This document shows, one piece after another, positions 1 through 6,112 of a stretch of DNA of 8,809 nt. How positions within the stretch are numbered: position 1 is the first letter of the stretch; every line of letters begins with the position of its first letter. Source of the DNA: Gammaproteobacteria bacterium (lineage in GTDB: Bacteria; Pseudomonadota; Gammaproteobacteria; GRL18); contig JALTKC010000581.1 in NCBI GenBank assembly GCA_027076245.1, positions 1 to 8,809 of the forward strand, given 5' to 3'. Under the pieces are notes generated by a model that was given only the letters and a program-made list of their open reading frames with translations, had not been told where the DNA came from and made no database searches. A program made the translations under genes and the position numbers.

Positions 1-593
1 GATAACTGTCCACTTGCTTCAACTTTTGCTTCAGCATCCGTTTCCTGGCTTTCCTTATCCCCGTCGTTATCTTTATCACCCTGGCTGTTAATCTGCTGGT
101 TCAGTTTGTCCAGCCCCTGCTGGATCAGATCATAGGTCTTGTCCACATCATCCTTAACTTTACCGTTAAGCACACTAAGACTGTCCAGAATGTCTCTGGC
201 TTCAGCAAAACCCTGTTCAACTCCGTCCCGCGCCTGCTGCATCAGTTCCTGCTGTTTTTCACTGTCCTGTTCCGACAGCACACGCCCGGATACAAAATTC
301 ATAATCCGCTCAGACACTTTTTGCGGCGTAAAATCTTCAGCTTTCAGCCCTTTAAGATCAATCCCTTCCTCCTTAAAGCGTTGTTCCAGCTTGTCTGCCA
401 GTTCGCGGTTTAAAATAGCCTGGGTTTTTTCCGGAGTCATTATGCCAATAGATAAAGCATCGCCGGAAGTTGACTCCTTTCTGACTGCCCCCTTATAAGG
501 ATTCAGATTGTTTTTCAGCATTGACTGATTCAAGTCACTTGTTAAGCTGTTTAATTCATTTAAATTATTAACACCCTTCAGTGCAGTTTCCAT
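1..593 (-). CDS. DUF5610 domain-containing protein, N-terminal part (cut by window edge)
   Basis: The minus strand is open from ATG at 593 to the window edge, giving 197 codons without a stop. The start is supported by an AGGAG motif at 600-604, seven bases upstream; the 8-mer TCTGTTAT occurs on both sides of it. Residues 1-50 are Asn/Leu-rich and low in complexity. Residues about 55-167 are helical and resemble DUF5610: a segment ILNRELADKLEQRF, a G-I-D-L-KGL-x-ED-FTP stretch near 77-90, GFAEARDIL at 128-136, and TYDLIQQGL at 153-161. From 170 the chain becomes Asp/Glu/Lys/Gln-rich and looks disordered. There is no signal peptide, TM segment or cysteine. The function of this family is unknown. 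It is transcribed divergently from the reductase gene across a 232-base gap. The family call rests on remembered pattern only, so moderate confidence; that it is a real gene is much surer. Confidence 0.75.
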   Translation of the reverse strand, partial: METALKGVNNLNELNSLTSDLNQSMLKNNLNPYKGAVRKESTSGDALSIGIMTPEKTQAILNRELADKLEQRFKEEGIDLKGLKAEDFTPQKVSERIMNFVSGRVLSEQDSEKQQELMQQARDGVEQGFAEARDILDSLSVLNGKVKDDVDKTYDLIQQGLDKLNQQINSQGDKDNDGDKESQETDAEAKVEASGQL

Positions 594-599
594 AACAGA

Positions 600-604
600 C
601 TCCT
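600..604 (-). promoter_or_regulatory. Ribosome binding site of the DUF5610 gene
   Basis: On the minus strand the motif AGGAG lies seven bases before the ATG at 593. It is the main evidence for this start, since the downstream end of the gene lies outside the window. Confidence 0.7.
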
Positions 605-825
605 GATAACAGAATTTATTCCCTGGTAATGCCTTAAGTTATAGCTGTATTGGCGTCCCGGGGATTTTTTTCTTTATTTTTTACCGCTTATTCTTTTCAT
701 CCTATCCAAAATGAGATATATTCTTGCATCCTGCTTATATCCCTTATTTTCATTAGAATCATAGGGCTATGCCTGAGCTACACAGGAAAATAGCAGGATA
801 TCAGTAATAATTATAGAGGTCCGCT

Positions 826-1833
826 ATGCGTCATCGTGTACAAATACAACCCAGTGAACATCAGTTTTATGTTGAATCCGGCGAAACGGTTCTGGATGCC
901 GCATTACGGCAGGGGGTTAACCTGCGCTATGGTTGTCGAAACGGCGCCTGCGGTGCCTGTAAAGGTAAAATCCTGCAGGGCAGCGTATCCTATGACGAAC
1001 CGCCAATTGCACTGGAAGACAGCGATGTAGAACAGAATCTGGCACTGTTCTGCGAAGCAAAGCCGGATTCCGAACTGGTCATTGAGGTTGAGGAAGTGGA
1101 TCTGGGTCAGGCCGTTGAAATCAAGACCCTGCCCTGCCGTGTCCAGGAAATGAACCGTCTGGCAGATGATGTTATGCAGCTGCTGATTAAACTGCCCGCC
1201 TCTGAACGGCTGCAGTTTCTGCCAGGACAGTATATTGATATTCTGCTGGAAGACGGTCGGCACCGCAGTTTTTCCATTGCCAATGCGCCACATAATGATG
1301 AGTTTCTGGAACTGCATATCCGCCTGGTGGAAGGCGGGCAGTTTACCTCCAGAGTATTCAATACCATGCAGCCCAAAGACCTGCTGCGTATTGAAGGCCC
1401 CCACGGCAGTTTCTTTTACCGGGAAGATGCCCGTGATGAAATACTCATGATCGCCGGCGGTACCGGCTTTGCACCTTTGAAAGGCATTATTGAACACATC
1501 CTGTCAGAACAGGACACCCGCCCCATTTATCTTTACTGGGGGGTTCGCACCGAAGGCGATCTGTATATGCGTGAACTGGCCGAACAATGGGCCGCCGAAC
1601 ACGATAATATTCATTTTATCCCCGTACTGTCTGAAGCCGATGACCGCTGGAACGGCCGAACCGGTTATGTCCACGATGCCGTACTGAGTCATTTTGATGA
1701 CCTGTCCATTTTTGACATCTACGCCTGCGGCCCACCAGCCATGATCAAAGCCGCTGAAAGCAGTTTTCAGGACAAAGGCATGAGAAAAGAACAGTTTTAT
1801 TATGATGCCTTTGATTTTGCCAAGGATCAGTAA
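826..1833 (+). CDS. 2Fe-2S ferredoxin / FAD / NAD(P)-binding oxidoreductase (CDP-6-deoxy-delta-3,4-glucoseen reductase-like)
   Basis: This 335-residue cytoplasmic protein has the layout of a one-chain electron-transfer reductase. Residues 1-92 are a plant-type 2Fe-2S ferredoxin domain with ligands C37, C42, C45 (CRNGACGAC) and C76. Residues about 100-195 are the FAD domain, with the flavin signature RSFSIAN at 147-153 and a GPHG turn at 191-194. Residues about 200-330 are the NAD(P) domain, with AGGTGFAPL at 210-218 and a CGPPAM motif at 301-306. Electrons would pass from NAD(P)H through FAD to the cluster and on to an unknown partner. Databases often call such proteins CDP-6-deoxy-glucoseen reductase after AscD, but no deoxysugar genes are visible here, so the partner is unproven. 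The start has AGAGGT at 815-820. The gene is monocistronic as seen and ends before a terminator-like hairpin. The class is very sure, the substrate is not. Confidence 0.93.
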   Translation: MRHRVQIQPSEHQFYVESGETVLDAALRQGVNLRYGCRNGACGACKGKILQGSVSYDEPPIALEDSDVEQNLALFCEAKPDSELVIEVEEVDLGQAVEIKTLPCRVQEMNRLADDVMQLLIKLPASERLQFLPGQYIDILLEDGRHRSFSIANAPHNDEFLELHIRLVEGGQFTSRVFNTMQPKDLLRIEGPHGSFFYREDARDEILMIAGGTGFAPLKGIIEHILSEQDTRPIYLYWGVRTEGDLYMRELAEQWAAEHDNIHFIPVLSEADDRWNGRTGYVHDAVLSHFDDLSIFDIYACGPPAMIKAAESSFQDKGMRKEQFYYDAFDFAKDQ

Positions 1834-1838
1834 AGCTT

Positions 1839-1863
1839 AAACCTGATCTTAAAAGGTTTTTTT
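1839..1863 (+). terminator. Probable intrinsic terminator of the reductase gene
   Basis: Six bases after the stop codon, AAACCT (1839-1844) can pair with AGGTTT (1854-1859) around a nine-base loop, and the run of T at 1857-1863 follows directly. The stem is short and half AT, so termination may be partial. The rest of the gap to 2082 holds no convincing gene. Confidence 0.5.
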
Positions 1864-2064
1864 CGAACAATATTAGCCTGGCTTAAAGATGCAAACAAAA
1901 TATTAAAGAGGGTGAAAAAATGGCTGTATAAAAGCTCATATATCTCATGCTATCAGTAACATACGCATTTTATTTCCACCTTAACTCACGTACAGCTTTT
2001 TTCCTTCTTTTTTATCTACAAACTATAAACCAGACCCATTATAAAAAAATTCCACTTCTGCTCA

Positions 2065-2088
2065 GCCTAACACACTCAGTATTTAGGC
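2065..2088 (-). terminator. Weak hairpin at the 3' end of the lectin gene
   Basis: On the minus strand GCCTAA (2083-2088, which contains the stop codon TAA) can pair with TTAGGC (2065-2070) around a 12-base loop. A T run (minus strand, 2043-2049) follows only about 15 bases later, so this is not a textbook intrinsic terminator. It may protect the 3' end or help termination. Confidence 0.25.
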
Positions 2089-2688
2089 AACCTTGCGACG
2101 TTGGTACTCGAGACTGATCAGACCGGCGCTCAGCAAGAATAATGTGGCAGGTTCGGGTATGCCACTACCCCCTTGTTCAGGCGCACTATATTCCACCAGA
2201 TAGGCTTTTTTATTACTTCCATTATCGTCATTCCAGAGATCGTCCGTCCAGCCGAAGACAAGATAATCCTCATTACCCATGTTATTATTAGGTTCCCCAC
2301 TTTTCCATGCAGAAAACCCAAATCCATCACCTGCCTCAATACTGATCCGCATTCCAGCCTCAGGACCGGCCATCCATTTCCAGACACCTTCCTCATCAGC
2401 ATCCGAACCGCCGATCCATCCATCACTACTTACATTGGAGAATACATCGTTGAGAAAGTCTTGCTCACTTTGGGAAGTAATCGTTGCCAGGTAACCATTC
2501 ATGCCATTATATGATCTTAATGCTGCCTCATTGAATGCTCCCGCCCAGGTTTTCAAGTTAAACATATCATCAACAAACTCATAATAGTGATCATTTCCAC
2601 CGATCGCAGAGGACCACTGAATTGGAGTGGCATTCACTATGCCTGCCATTAAAAGGGCTGTGACTGTTATAACGTTTTGTATTTTCAT
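2083..2688 (-). CDS. Secreted C-type-lectin-like protein with PEP-CTERM sorting tail
   Basis: An N-terminal signal peptide (Lys followed by a hydrophobic stretch, probable cleavage after IVNA) precedes a C-type lectin-like domain over about residues 25-170. Recognisable parts are the GYLATITSQSEQDFL segment, WIGGSDADEEGVWKW, the EPNNN loop (EPN is typical of mannose-type sugar/calcium loops in animal lectins), and the WNDD strand. There are no cysteines, so the usual disulfides are absent. The tail is a PEP-CTERM signal: PEPATL, a hydrophobic segment, then basic QRRK. Exosortase would cleave there and release or attach the protein to the envelope or exopolysaccharide. No exosortase is in the window. 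The better start is ATG at 2688 (201 aa), eight bases after AAGGAG; the ATG at 2694 lies only two bases from that motif. A sigma-54-like element lies upstream. Ligand unknown. Confidence 0.88.
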   Translation of the reverse strand: MKIQNVITVTALLMAGIVNATPIQWSSAIGGNDHYYEFVDDMFNLKTWAGAFNEAALRSYNGMNGYLATITSQSEQDFLNDVFSNVSSDGWIGGSDADEEGVWKWMAGPEAGMRISIEAGDGFGFSAWKSGEPNNNMGNEDYLVFGWTDDLWNDDNGSNKKAYLVEYSAPEQGGSGIPEPATLFLLSAGLISLEYQRRKVA

Positions 2689-2696
2689 TGTCATTA

Positions 2697-2702
2697 CTCC
2701 TT
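2697..2702 (-). promoter_or_regulatory. Ribosome binding site deciding the lectin gene start
   Basis: AAGGAG on the minus strand is eight bases from the ATG at 2688 but only two bases from the ATG at 2694. This spacing favours the shorter protein that begins MKIQNV. Confidence 0.65.
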
Positions 2703-2736
2703 ATAATATTTTGTTTGTTTAGCACAGGTTATAAGA

Positions 2737-2752
2737 AGCATAAAATACGCCT
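2737..2752 (-). promoter_or_regulatory. Sigma-54-like -24/-12 promoter of the PEP-CTERM lectin gene
   Basis: The minus strand reads AGGCGTATTTTATGCT, which keeps the GG-N10-GC core of RpoN promoters (consensus TGGCAC-N5-TTGCW): GG at 2751-2750 and GC at 2739-2738. The predicted transcript start near 2726 leaves about 38 bases before the ATG at 2688. PEP-CTERM genes in several proteobacteria are known to be controlled by the PrsK/PrsR two-component system with RpoN, which makes the match meaningful. The flanking hexamers are imperfect, so this is a candidate. Confidence 0.45.
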
Positions 2753-2846
2753 GAATTTGCAAGTTATTGATGAAATTGAAAAAACAAAAAATTCTCTGAT
2801 GGAAGAAGTAAATATTTGTAAAAAATTCTGACACTAATTATTTGTG

Positions 2847-2876
2847 GAAAAATTATTATGAAAAGAATTATTTTTC
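2847..2876 (-). terminator. AT-rich hairpin downstream of the SLATT-like gene
   Basis: GAAAAAT (2847-2853) pairs with ATTTTTC (2870-2876); three more inner pairs follow a mismatch around a short loop. It begins 16 bases beyond the stop of the upstream gene. The stem is nearly all AT, so its strength as a terminator is doubtful. Confidence 0.22.
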
Positions 2877-2891
2877 AGGGGGATTACCATA

Positions 2892-3398
2892 TCATTTAGA
2901 CTTAATGCCGGAGAGAAACGAAGGTAATTTGATGCTTGCAAAGTAGCCTTTTGTTTCTGCATTAATCACCTCTGCCGAAGATTTCATTACATCTTCGGTA
3001 GCATTGACTGCTAATTCTACTGCCTTTGCTTCGCCATCTGCTGCCATGAGTGTGGCTCTTTGAATTTTTTCCTCATATAGATCCATAAGCACTTCCAGGT
3101 TGTACTGAGCAAGATAATAACCCGACCATGCCTGCTTGAATGAATAGAACGTGGAAAGTGATACTACAAAGGTTCCGAAGCCAGACAGGAGAGCAAGACC
3201 AGATTCTCCGGAAGTAACCCAGAGCGGAAGAACAAATGCCATAATTAATAAGAGCAGTCCGGATACCCTGTAAGCAACTCGATACCAGGGATGTCGCTTC
3301 GAATACCACTTAATATTGTACTTTACGCTTCCTTTTTGGTCTTCATCACCGAAGAACACAAGATTGGCTCTCATGGCCAGGTATTCTTCAAGTTTCAT
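2892..3398 (-). CDS. Small two-TM membrane protein, DUF4231/SLATT-like
   Basis: The 168-residue product (from ATG at 3398) has a charged, aromatic N-terminal part (about 1-40) with the segment WYSKRHPWYRVAYRV leading into a first TM helix at about 45-62. A short loop (TSGESG) and a second TM helix at about 66-85 follow. Then comes an amphipathic stretch, AWSGYYLAQYNLEVLMDLY, and a long polar helix to the end. This plan (basic N-terminal helix, TM hairpin, helix with W-x-x-Y) matches DUF4231/SLATT proteins, which are predicted pore-forming effectors tied to nucleotide-sensing defence systems. That link is family knowledge; here no cyclase, SLOG or nuclease gene is adjacent. ATG at 3398 is preferred because GGAG sits six bases upstream; ATGs at 3404 and 3410 are possible in frame. 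Family call moderate, membrane topology strong. Confidence 0.75.
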   Translation of the reverse strand: MKLEEYLAMRANLVFFGDEDQKGSVKYNIKWYSKRHPWYRVAYRVSGLLLLIMAFVLPLWVTSGESGLALLSGFGTFVVSLSTFYSFKQAWSGYYLAQYNLEVLMDLYEEKIQRATLMAADGEAKAVELAVNATEDVMKSSAEVINAETKGYFASIKLPSFLSGIKSK

Positions 3399-3404
3399 CG
3401 ACAT

Positions 3405-3408
3405 CTCC
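3405..3408 (-). promoter_or_regulatory. Ribosome binding site deciding the SLATT-like gene start
   Basis: GGAG on the minus strand lies six bases before ATG 3398. The alternative ATG at 3410 has only an AGG seven bases upstream, and ATG 3404 would overlap the motif spacing. Confidence 0.5.
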
Positions 3409-3448
3409 ATTTTGTAGCCTGAAAGGTTTAATATCCTGAATCTTAAAT

Positions 3449-3454
3449 ATTATA
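3449..3454 (-). promoter_or_regulatory. Candidate -10 box of the SLATT-like gene
   Basis: A perfect TATAAT occurs on the minus strand about 50 bases before the preferred start. No good -35 hexamer lies 16-18 bases upstream and the region is very AT-rich, so chance is likely enough to keep confidence low. Confidence 0.28.
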
Positions 3455-3609
3455 AAATAACAATTCGGTCTATCTACTTTTTTATAATACTGCATATTGC
3501 ATTACAACAAACCATTGAGTAATACAGGACTTGTATAGTTTATACCTGATATTTTAACCTTTATTTAGTGGGTGTCTTCAAACAACTTGATTCAACTAAT
3601 GAATGCACA

Positions 3610-4857
3610 CTAATTATACGGCAGGGCTTCTCTAACGCCTGAATTGTCTTCCAGTCGGGAGGCTTCGCGGCAATCTGAACTGAGCAGCAGACCTTCACGG
3701 TAGCAGTTCATGGCTTCTACGGAATCATCAAGTTGTTGTTCATAGAGTTCGCCCAGTACCTGCCAGGCTTCGGTGCTGGGGGATACCTTGATGCTTTCAA
3801 GCAGGTAGTCTCTGGCCTTGCCCCATAGCTGGTTATAGATACTTAAGCGGCCCAGGGTCAGCAGCAGTTCGGCACTCCGGCCGTTATCGCTGAGCCAGGA
3901 TTCGGCGGTTTCCAGTTGTTTGGCAACGTCTTTTTCTCTGGCCTGACCATAAAGCAATAACAGCGGTGCATACCAGTGATGTTTGATGCCTTCCTTGATC
4001 AGTTCAATGGCTTCTTCTTCCTCGCCGACCGACAGCAATAACTGGCAGTAGAAATAAATCATGTCCGGTTCATTCTGGGTCTGTTTGGGCAGACGTTTCC
4101 ATAATGCTTTGAGTTCACCCAGATTTTTTTCCTGCAGCGCCTGTTTCATCAGCTGCTGAATAAGGGATTTTTCAAACTTGTTGATCAGGTGGGGTTCAAA
4201 AATATGGTTCTTTTTCAGTTCCGGAAGAAGCTCTTCCAGATCTTTCCAGCTATTAAGCTGCTGGTAAACGGAAAACAGCATTTTTAACATCTGTTTATGT
4301 TTTGGTGCCACGGTTCTCAGATGCATTAAAGTGGCCAGAGCCTGTTCGGGCTGACCATCTTTTATCTGCAGTTCAGCCTGGGTGAGGCCAATGGCAATAT
4401 CTGCACTGGGATCGCTTTTGTGCGCCTGCAGCAGGTAATTATCACGTCGGCGCTGATCGCCTTCTTCCTGTGCCGCTCGTGCAGCAGCCAGATAATTTAA
4501 AATGGGCATGCCGCTGCTGTTGGCACTTTTGCGCAGATGCTTTTCCGCTTCCCTCCAGTTGCCTTCGGCCAGTTCTATATAGCCGCGGTTACAGTTCTGG
4601 ATAGCCTTTATGGTATTACGGTTATGCGCCCAGCTCGATACCTTGCCGGGAAACTTGATGGTTTTAACCAGCAGATAGACCAGCAGTAGAATACCGGCAA
4701 TGATTGCACTCAGAACACTGATTAAGAATACCAGGGTGCCTTCCACACTCCAGTCACCCCTGCTCAGCAGAGCGTAGCCCGGATCTTCTTTGGCCAGTAA
4801 GGCAATATAGGCCGCCGCAATAAGAAACAGCAGAGCATAAAACAACAGTCTGATCAT
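3610..4857 (-). CDS. hemY: HemY, TPR-containing inner-membrane protein of the hem operon
   Basis: The 415-residue protein opens with TM helices at about 2-22 and 41-65, separated by a short periplasmic stretch with the typical DPGYALLSRGDWSVEGTL signature of the HemY N-terminal domain. A cytoplasmic array of TPR-like helical repeats follows from about 85 to 395 (for example NRGYIELAEGNWREAEKHL near 90-108 and LGELYEQQLDDSVEAMNCY near the end). Length and layout agree with gammaproteobacterial HemY. Its role in haem synthesis is not settled. It should not be confused with Bacillus HemY, the protoporphyrinogen oxidase. ATG overlaps the hemX stop as ATGA, with GAGG seven bases upstream, so it is probably translationally coupled. 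I see no intrinsic terminator in the 211 bases that follow. Confidence 0.94.
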   Translation of the reverse strand: MIRLLFYALLFLIAAAYIALLAKEDPGYALLSRGDWSVEGTLVFLISVLSAIIAGILLLVYLLVKTIKFPGKVSSWAHNRNTIKAIQNCNRGYIELAEGNWREAEKHLRKSANSSGMPILNYLAAARAAQEEGDQRRRDNYLLQAHKSDPSADIAIGLTQAELQIKDGQPEQALATLMHLRTVAPKHKQMLKMLFSVYQQLNSWKDLEELLPELKKNHIFEPHLINKFEKSLIQQLMKQALQEKNLGELKALWKRLPKQTQNEPDMIYFYCQLLLSVGEEEEAIELIKEGIKHHWYAPLLLLYGQAREKDVAKQLETAESWLSDNGRSAELLLTLGRLSIYNQLWGKARDYLLESIKVSPSTEAWQVLGELYEQQLDDSVEAMNCYREGLLLSSDCREASRLEDNSGVREALPYN

Positions 4858-6014
4858 GAGTTGCCCTCTTGCTGTTTTTCAAGTTCTTTCTGATAACTGC
4901 GCAACAGTTTTATGGAGCCGGATATGTCCGGCATGGTACCGGTGATCTGCATTTTCTGCAGATCAGTCAGCTCATTTATGGTCTGACTGACTCTGGGCAC
5001 CTCAGTATCAAAATACGCCTGCAGCCACTTAACCGCTTCCTGCAGACTGTCACTGAACAGATTCTGCTGGCCCATTAACAGGGCTCTGCGGGCCGTTTCC
5101 AGTTTGAGCTGCAGATTCTGCTGCAAAAAGAACTGTTCATTAGGGGTCATCAGGGGTTTGGGTTTTTCATCCAGCTTGCGAAATACTACCAGACTACGCA
5201 GTTCTTTTAAAAAGGCCCTGCTGGCCTGTTCCACAGTAACCTTATCCTCTGCGGCTTTTTTCTCCACCAGATCAGCCACTTTCTTTTTACTGTCAATCTG
5301 GGAATATTTAATGGGCAGTTGCGGTACGACTTTGATAATACTGGCCAGGCTGGCTGACATGCCGACAATATCCGGCTGTTGCAGGGCTTTAAGGGTCTGG
5401 ATTTCATCACGGATCTGAGTTCTGGTTTCAATGGTGCCCGGATCGCCGGTATCCAGTAAACGGGCATCGGCGGCTTCCAGTGCCGCTATGGCTGTAGCGA
5501 CATTATGCTGCAGTTTCAGGCTGTGATTGGCCACCAGCAATAAATACTCAACTTCTTCCAGTATCCAGCCAATGCGTTCCCGACCTTTCTGTTTAAACAG
5601 CACTTCAATTGACTGCAACATTTGCTGATTGCTGACTTCCATTTTTTTAGACAGGGCTTCCGTTACCTGCTGCTGCTGTGATACCTGAGTCTGAAACTGC
5701 TGTTGATCGGAACTGACCCTGGCCATTTTGTCCGTCAGGTTCATCAGGCTGGCCTGCATATCACCACTGACTTTAGTGCTGAGCTGAGACAGGTTATTGC
5801 GGATATTTTCCTGCTGTTGAGTGACTTCTGCACGCATCTGTTCGAGCTTTTGAGACAGTAAAAAAGTAATACCTGCGGCGGCCAGTGAAATAACCAGGGC
5901 CAGAAAAATAAATGCTGATGCAGCGCCTGAGCCTGATTTTTTCTGCTCTGTTTCAGCGCTTTCCTGTTCCGCTTGCGTATTCTTATCTGCCTGTTGGACC
6001 ATTTGTTTTTCCAT
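4854..6014 (-). CDS. hemX: HemX, membrane-anchored protein of the hem operon
   Basis: The 386-residue chain has a polar Gln/Glu/Lys N-terminus, a single TM helix at about 31-54, then a Gln-rich coiled coil from about 55 to 145. A HemX-family domain follows, marked by the W-I-L-E-E-VEYLLLVANHSL segment (about 149-165), the AADARLLDTGDPG segment, and a C-terminal YFDTEVPRVSQTINEL region ending in PDISGS. The bulk should lie in the periplasm. It is often labelled uroporphyrinogen-III C-methyltransferase, but I see none of the SAM-binding signature of CobA/CysG, so that label is doubtful; a scaffold or regulatory role is likelier. The start at 6014 has AAGAG seven bases upstream; an in-frame ATG at 6002 is a weaker alternative. 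It ends by overlapping hemY. A repeat-like hairpin separates it from hemD. Confidence 0.94.
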   Translation of the reverse strand: MEKQMVQQADKNTQAEQESAETEQKKSGSGAASAFIFLALVISLAAAGITFLLSQKLEQMRAEVTQQQENIRNNLSQLSTKVSGDMQASLMNLTDKMARVSSDQQQFQTQVSQQQQVTEALSKKMEVSNQQMLQSIEVLFKQKGRERIGWILEEVEYLLLVANHSLKLQHNVATAIAALEAADARLLDTGDPGTIETRTQIRDEIQTLKALQQPDIVGMSASLASIIKVVPQLPIKYSQIDSKKKVADLVEKKAAEDKVTVEQASRAFLKELRSLVVFRKLDEKPKPLMTPNEQFFLQQNLQLKLETARRALLMGQQNLFSDSLQEAVKWLQAYFDTEVPRVSQTINELTDLQKMQITGTMPDISGSIKLLRSYQKELEKQQEGNS

Positions 6015-6071
6015 ACCTGTTCTCTTGGTTTTTATGTTTTTTTAGGGCTTGTTCAGGACCTTGCCTTGCAA

Positions 6072-6102
6072 CCCCCTCAATCCCCCTTCTGAAGAAGGGG
6101 GA
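6072..6102. repeat. REP-like GC-rich palindrome between hemD and hemX
   Basis: TCCCCCTTC (6081-6089) and GAAGGGGGA (6094-6102) form a perfect nine-base-pair stem around TGAA. A second CCCCCT at 6072-6077 could compete for the same G run. No T run follows on either strand, so it is not an ordinary intrinsic terminator. The shape (C5 arm, spacer CAAT, C5 arm, loop, G5 arm) resembles dispersed intergenic palindromes of many proteobacteria. Copies elsewhere in the genome are not testable here. Confidence 0.55.
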
Positions 6103-6112
6103 GGCAGTATGG

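Noticed and set aside
139..498. Plus-strand open frame of 119 codons rich in Ser and Cys
   Set aside because: It is antisense to the DUF5610 frame, which has a good ribosome site and family resemblance; its Ser/Cys/Arg-rich composition is typical of a shadow.
648..676. Flagellar sigma-28-like promoter (TAAA ... GCCAATA, minus strand) before the DUF5610 gene
   Set aside because: The spacer is 18 bases rather than about 15, and GCCAATA differs from GCCGATAA; not good enough.
620..680. GGGACGCC on the minus strand, reminiscent of the cyclic-di-GMP-I riboswitch core
   Set aside because: The other conserved parts (GGCAAACC, the tetraloop and its receptor) are absent.
904..1497. Minus-strand open frame of 197 codons inside the reductase gene
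   Set aside because: No family resemblance, and the opposite strand encodes a clear ferredoxin reductase with intact motifs.
1923..2002. Small RNA candidate: GCTGTA pairs with TACAGC across 62 bases, followed by six T
   Set aside because: Only a six-base closing stem, no internal stable hairpin and no promoter; chance pairing in an AT-rich gap is likely.
2083..3398. Lectin and SLATT-like genes as one transferred defence island or operon
   Set aside because: They are separated by about 200 bases with separate start signals, and there are no integrase, repeats or tRNA boundaries in view.
3533..3545. Inverted repeat GTATA-GTT-TATAC in the hemY/SLATT-like gap
   Set aside because: Short and AT-only, with no conserved placement relative to a promoter; one of several such pairs expected in this composition.
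4854..6014. Uroporphyrinogen-III C-methyltransferase activity for HemX
   Set aside because: The protein is a TM anchor plus coiled coil and HemX domain; I see no SAM-binding methyltransferase motifs, so the common label is not supported.
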